Assembly (NCBI GenBank): GCA_037478835.1
Contig: JBBFLV010000002.1
Location: 124,001 to 188,000 of the forward strand
Source of the DNA: 630D-37 sp037478835
GTDB lineage: Bacteria > Chloroflexota > Anaerolineae > Anaerolineales > Villigracilaceae
Direction of reading: 5' to 3'
DNA: 64,000 nucleotides
Shown: in pieces, positions 15,236 through 23,833 of the stretch
Numbering within the stretch: the first letter of the stretch is position 1
Layout of the letters: the number at the start of each line of letters is the position of its first letter
Notes under the pieces: model-generated
Database searches by the model: none
The model's input: only the letters and a program-made list of their open reading frames with translations
Told to the model about the DNA's origin: nothing
Position numbers and translations under genes: made by a program

Positions 15236-16519
15236 TCATTGGGAAGTAAATTCACGCAATAGTTCTTCGGCGCGGTCAATGCGGATGGTCTTTTCGGCGA
15301 CCATGCGGGCGGCGATCTTCTCGATCAAGTCACCGCTGGCGCCGGCGGCGATGGCTACCTGGCGGGCGTGCAGGGACATGTGACCGCGCTGGATGCCTTC
15401 CGTGGCTAGCGCGCGCAAGGCGGCCAAGTTCTGCGCCAGCCCTACCGAGACGATGATCTCGGCCAGCTCCGCCGCCGTTTGGACGCCCATCAGGCGGATG
15501 GCGGCGCGCGCCGCCGGGTGCACCCGAGTCGCGCCGCCGACGATGCCGACCGCCATGGGCATTTCCAGGCTGCCGACCAGGTTGCCCTGTTCATCTTTGC
15601 CCCAGGTGCTCAGGCTGGTATAGCGTCCGGAGCGCGCCGCATAGGCATGGGCACCCGCTTCGATAGCGCGCCAATCGTTGCCGGTGGCGATCACGACGGC
15701 ATCCACCCCGTTCATGATGCCTTTGTTGTGGGTAGCGGCACGGTAAGGATCGGCGGCGGCAAAGGCCCAGGCGGCGATGATGCCATCGCGCACTTCTTCA
15801 CCGCTGTAGTTTTCAAAGGCCAGCGCCTCCACCGGGATGCTCACCCGTGCCCGTGCCAGCCGACGATCGGCCAGGTTGGAGAGGATGCGCAGGTGTACCT
15901 TTCCACCGCTGATCTGCTCCAGGCGCGGCGCCAGGCGTTCGCAAGCGGTGTTGACGGCGTTCGCTCCCATCGCATCGCGCACATCATAGATCAGGTGGAC
16001 GACCAGGAAGGGGCCAATGGGCGAATCTTCGATCAGGCGTACCTGCAGATCGCGCGCTCCGCCCCCCAGGCGCTTGAGGATGGGATCGACTTCGTCGGCG
16101 GCGGCCAGGAGTTCGGCTTTGTGCTCGTAAATCTTCAGGCGCGCCGTGGCGGGATCGGCGAGGCCGAGGATCTGGATCTGCCCGATCATTTGCGGTTCAT
16201 CGGCGGTGGCGAAAAAGCCTCCGCCGGCACGGGCGAGCTTGGCCATGAAGGAAGCACCCGCGACGACCGAGGGTTCTTCGATCGCCATCGGAATTAACAC
16301 TTCGCGTCCGTTAACGATAAAATTGAGCGCGATGCCCAGAGGCAGGCTATGCAAACCGATGACGTTTTCGACCATGTGATCGGCAGCTTCGGCGCTGAGT
16401 CCGCCCTGGGACCAGGCGCCCAGCACCTCGTCCAGGCTGAGTGCGCCCACGGCTTCGGCCACTTTTTGGCGACGTTCGCTCAGGGTCAGGTCATAGAATC
16501 GGGGGATGCGTGAGCTCAT
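15236..16519 (-). CDS. mvaA: Hydroxymethylglutaryl-CoA reductase, class II
   Basis: This reduces HMG-CoA to mevalonate (or the reverse in mevalonate degraders). The 427-residue protein is class II: HMVENVIGLHSLPLGIA with the catalytic Glu at residue 51, KGIMNGVDAVVIATGNDWRA containing the catalytic Lys and Asp, and the C-terminal His in MSLHARQVA. The ATG at 16519 is preferred to an upstream in-frame start because it is preceded by AAGGGA at normal spacing and fits the family's N terminus (RIPRFYDLTLSERR). It is first of three genes, followed by HMG-CoA synthase 25 bp later. Class II enzymes often use NADH, but the sequence alone does not settle the cofactor. Confidence 0.93.
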   Translation of the reverse strand: MSSRIPRFYDLTLSERRQKVAEAVGALSLDEVLGAWSQGGLSAEAADHMVENVIGLHSLPLGIALNFIVNGREVLIPMAIEEPSVVAGASFMAKLARAGGGFFATADEPQMIGQIQILGLADPATARLKIYEHKAELLAAADEVDPILKRLGGGARDLQVRLIEDSPIGPFLVVHLIYDVRDAMGANAVNTACERLAPRLEQISGGKVHLRILSNLADRRLARARVSIPVEALAFENYSGEEVRDGIIAAWAFAAADPYRAATHNKGIMNGVDAVVIATGNDWRAIEAGAHAYAARSGRYTSLSTWGKDEQGNLVGSLEMPMAVGIVGGATRVHPAARAAIRLMGVQTAAELAEIIVSVGLAQNLAALRALATEGIQRGHMSLHARQVAIAAGASGDLIEKIAARMVAEKTIRIDRAEELLREFTSQ

Positions 16520-16598
16520 ATTCGTCCCTTCTGAATGAATTCGAAAAGGGAGTATATCTCCTAGGGCTTGCAAAAGCTATCAAATTGCAAAATCTGGA

Positions 16599-16604
16599 TA
16601 TAAT
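16599..16604 (+). promoter_or_regulatory. -10 box (TATAAT) close to a start codon
   Basis: A perfect TATAAT ends 11 nt before the ATG at 16616. No Shine-Dalgarno is visible, and the expected transcription start (about 16611) is close to the ATG, suggesting a leaderless or near-leaderless mRNA. No good -35 hexamer is seen at standard spacing. Confidence 0.55.
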
Positions 16605-16615
16605 AGTCAAAATAG

Positions 16616-18280
16616 ATGATGCTACTCACCCGTGAGCAACTGCAAGATCGACTTTTGGCCCTCTACCGTGCCAGCCTGGAAGTGATCAGCGAGCCTTCCC
16701 TGGAAACGGTGCTGGAGCGGATTGTGCGGGCGGCTTGCGAGCTGGCCGATGCGCAATATGCGGCATTGGCGGTGCTCGATGAGAAAGGCGAAATCCGCCA
16801 CTTTATTGCTGTGGGTATGTCCCAGGAGGAGATCCAACGCGTGGGGCCGCCGCCGAGGGGACGGGGGTTGATCGGGGCTTTAATGCAGAGCGAACATCCG
16901 ATCCGTGTGGCAGATGTGCGTCAGGATGCGCGGAGTGCCGGCTTTCCAACGCACCATCCGGAGATGACTTCCTTTTTGGGGGTGCCGATCCGCCACCATG
17001 GTGTTCCGTTGGGGCAGATTTATTTGACCAACAAGAAGACGGCGCCGGAATTCAGCGAGGATGACGAGCAAATTATCCAGATGCTGGCGGCCTATGCCGC
17101 CGTGGCGATCCAGAATGCGCGTCTCATCGAATCGCTGAATCTTCGCGATGCCGAGCTGACCCGCCGCGCTGAGGATCTAAGTTTGTTGAACAACATTGCT
17201 CCGATCCTGGCTTCCACCCTGGAGCTGAACGAGATTTTGAACAAGACGCTAGGGGTGGTGATGGAATATATGAGCGTAGAGGCAGGGGAAATTTTCTTAT
17301 TGGAAGATGATGGACAGACTCTGCGCCTGGTGTTGCATCGCGGGGAGGCGGCAGAGGCTTTCTGGACACGGAACCGTTTTCGGCGGGGCGAGGGATTGAT
17401 CGGGCTGGCGCTGGCCGAAAATCGCCCTGTGATCAGCACCGATTTACAAAACGATGCGCGTTTTTTGCGTGATGCGGTCTGGCAGGCCGGGTTTTCCCAA
17501 TTGGCATGTTTTCCGCTTGGCCAGGGCGATAAGGCCGTGGGAGTGATGAGCATTGCGACCCGACGGAAAGAACCTTTTGAAGAGCGTAGCCTTTCGCTGC
17601 TGCAGGCGATCGCTCAATGGGCTGGCCTGGCGATCGAAAATGCCCGTTTGCATCAGGATGCGCGACGTTTGGCGGTGTTAGAGGAGCGTCAACGGATCGG
17701 CATGGACCTGCATGATGGGGTGATCCAATCGATTTTTGCGGTCGGGCTTTCGCTGGAACATGCCGCCCAGATTCTGGAGGAGGACCCGGATCAGGCGCGG
17801 CAGCGCATTCAGCGTGCCATCAGCGATCTGAACAAGACCATCCGCGATCTGCGCACTTACATTCTCGATCTTCGCCCAAGACAGTTGGTTGGGGAAGGGT
17901 TGATGCAGGGGTTGCAGCGGTTGGTGGCCGAATATCGCACGAATACGCTTTCGGATGCGGTGCTCCAGGGGCCTGCCGAAGTGGACCTTGCGCCCCAAAA
18001 GAGTCTGGCGCTCTTCCACATCTGTCAGGAGGCGCTGGCGAACGCGGCGAAACATGCGCGTGCCTCCATGGTAACCGTCTCGGTCTGGCAGACGGAGGAA
18101 CGGGTGGTGCTGGAGGTGCAGGATAACGGTCGCGGCTTCGACCCGAACCGGGCCGGTATGCTGATCGGTCATGGCCTGGCAAATATGCAGACGCGGGCGC
18201 GGATGGTGGGAGGGGAGGTGGAAATCACCTCGGCACCGGGAGAGGGGACGACGGTATTGGCATGGGTGCCGCGAGGGTGA
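16616..18280 (+). CDS. Cytoplasmic GAF-GAF histidine kinase (HisKA_3 type)
   Basis: The 554-residue soluble sensor kinase has an N-terminal GAF domain (about 20-170), a second GAF domain (about 195-345), a HisKA_3 dimerisation domain with the phosphoacceptor in GMDLHDGVIQ (about residue 365), and a HATPase domain with EALANAAKHA, DNGRGFD and GLANMQTRARMVGG. It has no membrane segment, so it senses a cytoplasmic signal such as a small molecule or redox state. HisKA_3 kinases usually pair with NarL-type regulators; none is adjacent, so it is an orphan. It is divergent from the mevalonate genes. Confidence 0.9.
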   Translation: MMLLTREQLQDRLLALYRASLEVISEPSLETVLERIVRAACELADAQYAALAVLDEKGEIRHFIAVGMSQEEIQRVGPPPRGRGLIGALMQSEHPIRVADVRQDARSAGFPTHHPEMTSFLGVPIRHHGVPLGQIYLTNKKTAPEFSEDDEQIIQMLAAYAAVAIQNARLIESLNLRDAELTRRAEDLSLLNNIAPILASTLELNEILNKTLGVVMEYMSVEAGEIFLLEDDGQTLRLVLHRGEAAEAFWTRNRFRRGEGLIGLALAENRPVISTDLQNDARFLRDAVWQAGFSQLACFPLGQGDKAVGVMSIATRRKEPFEERSLSLLQAIAQWAGLAIENARLHQDARRLAVLEERQRIGMDLHDGVIQSIFAVGLSLEHAAQILEEDPDQARQRIQRAISDLNKTIRDLRTYILDLRPRQLVGEGLMQGLQRLVAEYRTNTLSDAVLQGPAEVDLAPQKSLALFHICQEALANAAKHARASMVTVSVWQTEERVVLEVQDNGRGFDPNRAGMLIGHGLANMQTRARMVGGEVEITSAPGEGTTVLAWVPRG

Positions 18281-18293
18281 GGGGGAGATTGTA

Positions 18294-18325
18294 GGGGATT
18301 AGGGAGTTAGGATGTTAGGGGGTAG
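18294..18325. repeat. Degenerate 8-bp tandem repeat (four units)
   Basis: Units GGGGATTA, GGGAGTTA, GGATGTTA, GGGGGTAG lie just after the kinase stop codon. The same octamer family occurs at 60878-60917. Confidence 0.7.
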
Positions 18326-18448
18326 GGATTGAAAGGCAGAAGTTGGGGGAAGAGGAGCGGGATAGGATTTCGGGTCAAGCGAACCTGTTGTCTCTTAGCA
18401 AAAGCCCCGATGGGTTTTCCAAAAGCAATCACCGAAAGAGAGTTCGGG

Positions 18449-18454
18449 TATAAT
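18449..18454 (+). promoter_or_regulatory. -10 box of secD promoter
   Basis: TATAAT at 18449-18454 lies 34 nt before the secD start. Here a normal leader with AAGGAG at 18477-18482 is present, in contrast to the leaderless-looking genes in the window. The -35 region is weak. Confidence 0.5.
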
Positions 18455-18488
18455 CAAAGCCTTGTGACATCCTCATAAGGAGTACATC

Positions 18489-19931
18489 ATGCGCCGTCAG
18501 AATCTCTGGCTTTTGCTCATCTTCGTGTTGGTCGCATTTTCTCTCTATGTGGACCTGAGCACGAAGATCGCCATTCCCAACCCTTTCCAACCCGGCACGA
18601 TGCTGATCTATCGTGAGGTCCCGATCCGTTTAGGATTGGACCTGCGAGGGGGCCTGCAGGCCGTGTTGCAGGCGGATATGGATTGTGCCCAAGTGAATCC
18701 ATCCGATTTGCAGGTCACGCGTCAGATCCTGGAGCGACGTGCCAACGCCCTGGGCGTGAGCGAGATTACCATGCAAATTGCAGGCAACTGCCGCATCGTG
18801 GCCGAGTTTCCAGGGGTAGAGAATCCCGAACAGATCGTGGCCTCGCTTCAGCAAACCGGACGCCTGGAATTCGTGGACATGGGCACGACGCCCGTCCCGG
18901 AGGGTACGTTGATCAAGACGGATTACGGCCGTGAGCCGGCCACTCCGCCGGATCAGACGGGAGAAACTCCCGCGGTAACACCAACCACCGAAGCGACCCC
19001 CACGTCGACCCCTGCCGAAACCAGCCCGACCCCTGAACCAACTGCAGAGGAGAAGATCTATCACACGGTGCTCACCGGCGCGGCGCTTGAGCCCGCTCGC
19101 ATCTTGGTGCGTCAGGATCAGGTGGGTAAGTTTGTCATCGAGTTCGCGCTCAAACCGGATGCCAAAGACTTATTTGCCGAGTACACTTCGACCCATATCG
19201 GTCAGGTGTTGGCGATTGTACTGGATGGGCGCGTGATCTCAACGCCGGTCATTCAATCGGCGATCACCGATGGTGCCGGCGTGATCACCGGCAATTTCAC
19301 CGAGGAAAGTGCCAATGCATTGGCCATCCAGCTGCGCTATGGTGCATTGCCCATTCCGGTTAAGATCGTGCAAACGCAAACGATCGGCCCAACCCTGGGT
19401 GAAGAATCGGTGCGCAAGAGCGTGCTGGCCGGGGTGATCGGCATTGTCACGGTGATCCTGTTCATGGCGCTCTACTATCGTCTGCCGGGCATCCTGGCCG
19501 ATCTGGCGCTGTTGGGTTATGCAGCCATCTCTCTGATGCTTTTCAAGTTGATCCCTGTGGTGCTCACCCTACCGGGCATTGCCGGCTTCATCTTGAGCAT
19601 CGGTATGGCCGTAGACGCAAATGTGCTGATCTTTGAACGTCTGAAAGAAGAGCTGCGCGCCGGACGTAGTTTGAGACAGGCGATCGACCTCGGTTGGAGC
19701 CGTGCCTGGCCTTCGATCCGGGACTCGAACATTTCGACCCTGATCACCTGTGCCATTCTCTTCACCTTCGGCAGCACCTTCGGCGCCAGCATCGTCAAAG
19801 GCTTTTCCGTGACCCTGGCTCTGGGTGTGTTGGTGAGCCTGTTCACGGCGATCATCGTCACCCGCACGTTCCTGCACTTGGTGCTGGATAACATCAAGCT
19901 TGCCGAACATCCTCGTTGGTTCGGCCTCTAG
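18489..19931 (+). CDS. secD: Protein translocase subunit SecD
   Basis: SecD works with SecF in proton-driven completion of protein export. The 480-residue protein has the N-terminal membrane helix, the conserved LGLDLRGGLQAVL motif, two periplasmic subdomains and six membrane helices with GLSIGMAVDANVL-like (ILSIGMAVDANVLIFERLKEE) sequence. A Thr/Pro-rich stretch of about 35 residues (about 155-190: TPTTEATPTSTPAE and neighbours) is inserted between periplasmic subdomains, which is unusual for SecD. secF follows after 8 bp. Confidence 0.95.
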   Translation: MRRQNLWLLLIFVLVAFSLYVDLSTKIAIPNPFQPGTMLIYREVPIRLGLDLRGGLQAVLQADMDCAQVNPSDLQVTRQILERRANALGVSEITMQIAGNCRIVAEFPGVENPEQIVASLQQTGRLEFVDMGTTPVPEGTLIKTDYGREPATPPDQTGETPAVTPTTEATPTSTPAETSPTPEPTAEEKIYHTVLTGAALEPARILVRQDQVGKFVIEFALKPDAKDLFAEYTSTHIGQVLAIVLDGRVISTPVIQSAITDGAGVITGNFTEESANALAIQLRYGALPIPVKIVQTQTIGPTLGEESVRKSVLAGVIGIVTVILFMALYYRLPGILADLALLGYAAISLMLFKLIPVVLTLPGIAGFILSIGMAVDANVLIFERLKEELRAGRSLRQAIDLGWSRAWPSIRDSNISTLITCAILFTFGSTFGASIVKGFSVTLALGVLVSLFTAIIVTRTFLHLVLDNIKLAEHPRWFGL

Positions 19932-19939
19932 GAGGGACC

Positions 19940-20890
19940 ATGAACCTGATTAAGTATCGCTACTGGTATTTCCTGATTTCCTTGCTGATCATCCTGCCGG
20001 GGCTGTTCTTTCTCATCCTGCACTGGGTGCAGAACCCGCAAGAGGGTCCACTGAAGCTGGGCATCGATTTCACCGGCGGTGCATTGCTGGAAATTCGCTT
20101 TGAGGGTGCTCGTCCCCCCATTCAGGTGGTGCAGGAAGTTTACAACGCGCTCTCTTCAGAGCAGGAAGAGATAGCCTCGCCGCTGGTACAACCTTTGGGA
20201 GAAGATGCTTACGCTATTCGCTCGAAGACGATGAGCGATGAAACGAAGGCACGTATTGTGAGTGAGTTGGAGGCGCGCAGTGGAACGAAGGTGACGGTGC
20301 TGAATTTCACTTCGGTCAGCCCGGCAATCGGTCAGGAAGTGACCCGTGCGGCGATCATCGCCGTGATTATGGCCGGATTGGCGATCATGCTCTATATCTG
20401 GTATGCCTTCCGCCAGGTGGAACATGCCTTTCGCTATGGTACAGCCGCTATCCTGGCTCTGATCCACGATGTGCTGGTGGTCCTGGGCGTGGAAGCCATG
20501 TTCGGCTACTTCCTAGGCTGGCAAGCGGATGCACTTTTCCTGACCGCCACGCTGACCGTGATCGGTTTCTCGGTGCATGATAGCATCGTTGTTTTCGATC
20601 GTGTCCGTGAGAATTCCCGCATCTATCGGCGCATGGATTACGAGGCCCTGGTCAATCATTCCATTCTGCAGACGTTGGATCGTTCGATCAACACCCAGCT
20701 GACGGTGATGTTCACCTTGCTGGCGCTAGTGCTCTTTGGTGGTGAAAGCATCCGTCACTTTGTGACCATCTTGCTGATCGGTATCTTCAGCGGCACCTAT
20801 TCCTCGATCTTCAACGCCGCGCCGATCCTGGTGGTTTGGGAAAAGCGCGAATGGCGCAACTGGTTCCGCAAAGGACAGGCAACCTCGTAA
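19940..20890 (+). CDS. secF: Protein translocase subunit SecF
   Basis: SecF is the partner of SecD. The 316-residue protein has the N-terminal helix, KLGIDFTGGALLEIRF, and the later membrane region with ALIHDVLVVLG and IGFSVHDSIVVFDRVREN, the family signature. The start at 19940 is supported by GGAGGG at 19931-19936, which overlaps the secD stop codon; a longer frame from 19916 would lie inside secD and is unlikely. It is followed by a strong terminator. Confidence 0.95.
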   Translation: MNLIKYRYWYFLISLLIILPGLFFLILHWVQNPQEGPLKLGIDFTGGALLEIRFEGARPPIQVVQEVYNALSSEQEEIASPLVQPLGEDAYAIRSKTMSDETKARIVSELEARSGTKVTVLNFTSVSPAIGQEVTRAAIIAVIMAGLAIMLYIWYAFRQVEHAFRYGTAAILALIHDVLVVLGVEAMFGYFLGWQADALFLTATLTVIGFSVHDSIVVFDRVRENSRIYRRMDYEALVNHSILQTLDRSINTQLTVMFTLLALVLFGGESIRHFVTILLIGIFSGTYSSIFNAAPILVVWEKREWRNWFRKGQATS

Positions 20891-20913
20891 GACTGCTCTC
20901 TTAAAAGGCAATG

Positions 20914-20951
20914 GCGGGACAGCCTGTGACGGGTTGTCCCGCTCTTTTTTG
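20914..20951 (+). terminator. Rho-independent terminator after secDF
   Basis: GCGGGACAGCC (20914-20924) pairs with GGTTGTCCCGC (20932-20942) with one G-T pair, followed by TCTTTTTTG. Confidence 0.85.
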
Positions 20952-20978
20952 TTAATCATCAGAAGGATGATGACGTGG

Positions 20979-22289
20979 CTAAGGTGTGGGAGTAGGAGTA
21001 TCGCTCGGTGTGGGAGTAAAAGTGGGTGTGTCGGTTGGTGTCGGGGTAAATGTGCTGGTAGGGGTGGGGGTAAAGGTCGGTGTGTTGGTAGGCGTAGGAG
21101 TAAAGGTTGGGGTCGGAGTGCCGACACGGAGAATATGAGGGTGTAACCAGATGGCGCGATCGCCGTTTGGTGAGCCGTTTGCAAGCAGGATAAGGACGAA
21201 TTTCACGTCCTTTCCGTCCAGCGCGCTCAGATCAAGGTCCAGAGATGTATAGAGACCCTCATTTGCCTCGTTCCACTCGCCAAGCGTTTGCAATGCACCG
21301 TTGCCGATGCGATAGGCCAAGCGGAATTTGACGTTGCAATTTGTGGCCTGATAGGCGCAAAAGATCAGCGCTTTGAAACGATCACCGCTACGGATACGAA
21401 TGGGAGGAAACTCTCCCTTGATGATCCCGTTCTGGATCGCCTGTGGAGCAACCAGCAGACCCGGTTCATCTTCCGTCCGTCCGTTTTCCATGCGCGGTGT
21501 CGGAACCAGGAGTACGTATCCGGCCGTGTTGCCCTCCACACCGGGGCAGGGGAGCGTGGCAGAACCGTTTTTCCAGGTGGCCGCACACATGTTAGCGGTG
21601 AAATCATATACCAAGTTAGAGGGTCCGCTCACGCGGATCCAGGCCCAGAAGGGCTTATCGGCGGCGCGACCCAGACCAAACAGGGTACCCTGCGCATTGC
21701 GTAACATGAAATAGGCGCGGTAATCGCCATCGGTTGAAGGGGCCTGCATGGTCACAGCAATGTTGACGGTCTCACCCGGCGCAACCGGGTTGGGGAGAGG
21801 GGTGGTTTTGGGAGCGTTCAGGCGATCCCCACCAACCCATACCACATCGTAATCGGTCGTCCAGGTGCAACGGCCAACGTTTTTGATCTTCCAGATTTTT
21901 GTGAAAGTTGCGCCGCGGGATAAAATGGGGCCGTTCGGTGGGTCAGGAAAATTGACATCGGCAATAAACTGTGCAGCATTACAAGGAATGTTAGGGGTGG
22001 ATGTAGCAGCCGGAGGAAGCACAAACGTTGGCAGGATGGGGACTGTAGCCGTTGGGATGAACGTGTTGGTGGGGATAGGGGTGGGGGTGACGATAGGCGA
22101 AGGCGTCACGATCCATGGTGTGGCCGAGGCGGTGAGCGCCAGCGACGTAGACATCGCCTGGATGGTCTGAGCCGCCGCCGTAAAGGCCGGGACCAGGGTG
22201 GGGTTATCTGGATAAGGCATGACGAACTCGGTCAAACTACAGGCCAGGAGAAAGGGCAGTAACAAAAGCAGAAGGGAAATCTTTCTCAT
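20979..22289 (-). CDS. Lipoprotein with NBR1-type Ig-like domain and TP-rich tail
   Basis: The 436-residue protein has a lipoprotein signal (FLLACS), a Thr/Pro-rich stalk (about 60-100), and an NBR1 central (FW) Ig-like domain around residues 115-225: TFTKIWKIKNVGRCTWTTDY, a GGDRLN turn, VAPGETVNIAVTMQAP, DGDYRAYFML, and FWAWIRV. A second beta-rich region with several Cys residues follows, then a C-terminal tail of ~45 residues of TPT-type repeats. NBR1 domains bind proteins in eukaryotic autophagy receptors; in bacteria they occur in exported proteins of unknown role. The start at 22289 is chosen by the GGAGG 10 nt upstream. It is transcribed toward the secDF terminator. Confidence 0.8.
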   Translation of the reverse strand: MRKISLLLLLLPFLLACSLTEFVMPYPDNPTLVPAFTAAAQTIQAMSTSLALTASATPWIVTPSPIVTPTPIPTNTFIPTATVPILPTFVLPPAATSTPNIPCNAAQFIADVNFPDPPNGPILSRGATFTKIWKIKNVGRCTWTTDYDVVWVGGDRLNAPKTTPLPNPVAPGETVNIAVTMQAPSTDGDYRAYFMLRNAQGTLFGLGRAADKPFWAWIRVSGPSNLVYDFTANMCAATWKNGSATLPCPGVEGNTAGYVLLVPTPRMENGRTEDEPGLLVAPQAIQNGIIKGEFPPIRIRSGDRFKALIFCAYQATNCNVKFRLAYRIGNGALQTLGEWNEANEGLYTSLDLDLSALDGKDVKFVLILLANGSPNGDRAIWLHPHILRVGTPTPTFTPTPTNTPTFTPTPTSTFTPTPTDTPTFTPTPSDTPTPTP

Positions 22290-22637
22290 AAGCACACACC
22301 TCCGTTTCAATATAACGAGAGGGTTGCAAAGGAAGTTCCATAATTGTCTTTTTGCAGTGAAGTCATAGGACGAATTCTGCGTTACATAATCCTACGACTT
22401 GATAGGCTGAAAGCCTACGGAAAAGGGGTGAACGCGCAACCTTGACGGATTTCCCTTTCTCGACTATGATAGCCAAAGAGGGGGATGAAGTGGAGATGCT
22501 ATCTTTTGGAGAGGAGGTGATGTCCAACATGGATAGTAAGTATTGTGAACGAAGCGCTGTGGCATCCCTCCTCGCTCAGCGATAACGGAAGCCACAGCGC
22601 GCCAACGGACTGCCACCCTTTGCGGTGGCAGTCGGCG
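22290..22637. other. Gene-free region with paired hairpins and a possible 18-codon ORF
   Basis: Two perfect hairpins are present: GCGCTGTGGC (22554-22563) with GCCACAGCGC (22591-22600), and GACTGCCACC (22608-22617) with GGTGGCAGTC (22624-22633). On the plus strand a strong AGGAGG (22512-22517) precedes a short frame at 22529 (MDSKYCERSAVASLLAQR). The hairpins lie just downstream of pfkA and lack a clear T-run. An imperfect inverted repeat AAGTCATAGGA / TCCTACGACTT lies near 22361-22403. Confidence 0.5.
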
Positions 22638-23717
22638 TTAATCACCTAGACAGATGCCTAGCTCACGTGCCGTGCGCACGCCTTCTCCGTGAATATCCAC
22701 GCGGCGTGGGGTGGCTAGCGCTTCTTTCAACGGCACATCGGTGACCTGACCGCTTTTCAGGGCCACCATGTGGCCGAAACGTTCTTCGGCGATCAACCGC
22801 ACGGCGGCAGCACCGAAGCGCGAGGCCAGCCAGCGATCGAATGCCGTTGGAGAACCGCCGCGCTGGAGATGACCCAACACCGTGACGCGTGTTTCCAGCC
22901 CTTGAGCATTTAGGAATTCGCCCACTTTGTAACCTATGCCGCCCAAGCGTGGCGCGTAGATCTGATCACCGATCTGCCGATACGATTTTTCGCCCCCAAT
23001 GGGATGGGCTCCCTCCGAGACGACCACAATGCTGAAAAGGCGACCACCGGCAATGCGTTGCTCGATCTTTTCCAGTATGCGCTCATAGCGGAAGGGGATT
23101 TCCGGGATCAGGATCACATCCGCACCGCCGGCTACCCCTGCCTGTAGGGCAATAAAACCGGCATCGCGCCCCATCAGCTCCAGCACCATGACCCGGTGAT
23201 GGGCCTCGGCGGTGGTGTGCAGGCGATCGATCGCTTCCATGGCGATGTTGACGGCCGTATCGAAGCCAAAGGTGACCTCGGTTCCGCCGACATCGTTATC
23301 GATCGTCTTCGGCACACCGACGACCGGCACCCCCAATTGCGAAAGCTCCAGAGCGATGTGCAATGTGCCATCTCCGCCGATCACCACCAGGCCGTCTAAA
23401 TTCAGCTCCCGAATGCGCCGAATGACCTGATCGGAGACATCTTCGATCACTTCCCTCCCCTCGCGCACCACTTTACGGGCGAACGGATTGCCTCGATTGG
23501 CCGTACCCAGGATCGTTCCGCCGCGCGGTAGGATACCGCGCACATCCTCGATCTGCAAAGGGAAAATGCCGTCTGCTTTCAGGAAACCGTCGAATCCATC
23601 GCGGACCCCAAGCACCTCCCAGCCATGGACCTGGATGGCACTTTTGGTAACGGCGCGGATCACGGCGTTCAGGCCGGGTGCATCCCCACCGCCGGTGAGC
23701 ATGGCGATTCGTTTCAT
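22638..23717 (-). CDS. pfkA: 6-phosphofructokinase
   Basis: This phosphorylates fructose 6-phosphate to the 1,6-bisphosphate. The 359-residue protein has TGGGDAPGLNAVIRA, VIGGDGTLHIA, PKTIDNDVGGTE, MELMGRDAG-like (VLELMGRDAGFIAL) and the C-terminal LGHLQRGGSPTAFDR. The GGDG motif (Gly at the 104 position) usually marks ATP use, while Lys in PKTIDND (124 position) is typical of pyrophosphate enzymes; mixed G/K enzymes are known in the family. The phosphoryl donor is therefore uncertain. GGAGG eight nt upstream supports the start. Confidence 0.93.
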   Translation of the reverse strand: MKRIAMLTGGGDAPGLNAVIRAVTKSAIQVHGWEVLGVRDGFDGFLKADGIFPLQIEDVRGILPRGGTILGTANRGNPFARKVVREGREVIEDVSDQVIRRIRELNLDGLVVIGGDGTLHIALELSQLGVPVVGVPKTIDNDVGGTEVTFGFDTAVNIAMEAIDRLHTTAEAHHRVMVLELMGRDAGFIALQAGVAGGADVILIPEIPFRYERILEKIEQRIAGGRLFSIVVVSEGAHPIGGEKSYRQIGDQIYAPRLGGIGYKVGEFLNAQGLETRVTVLGHLQRGGSPTAFDRWLASRFGAAAVRLIAEERFGHMVALKSGQVTDVPLKEALATPRRVDIHGEGVRTARELGICLGD

Positions 23718-23833
23718 GGTCTTTTCCTCCCAACAAGCATTTTGCGCGTAGGCGAAAGAGCGTGGGCTATGGGTCCAGAAAGGTTTTCCAAAAAGTCTAG
23801 GGCTTTTGGTTCAGCGGGATATTTTGCACTACC

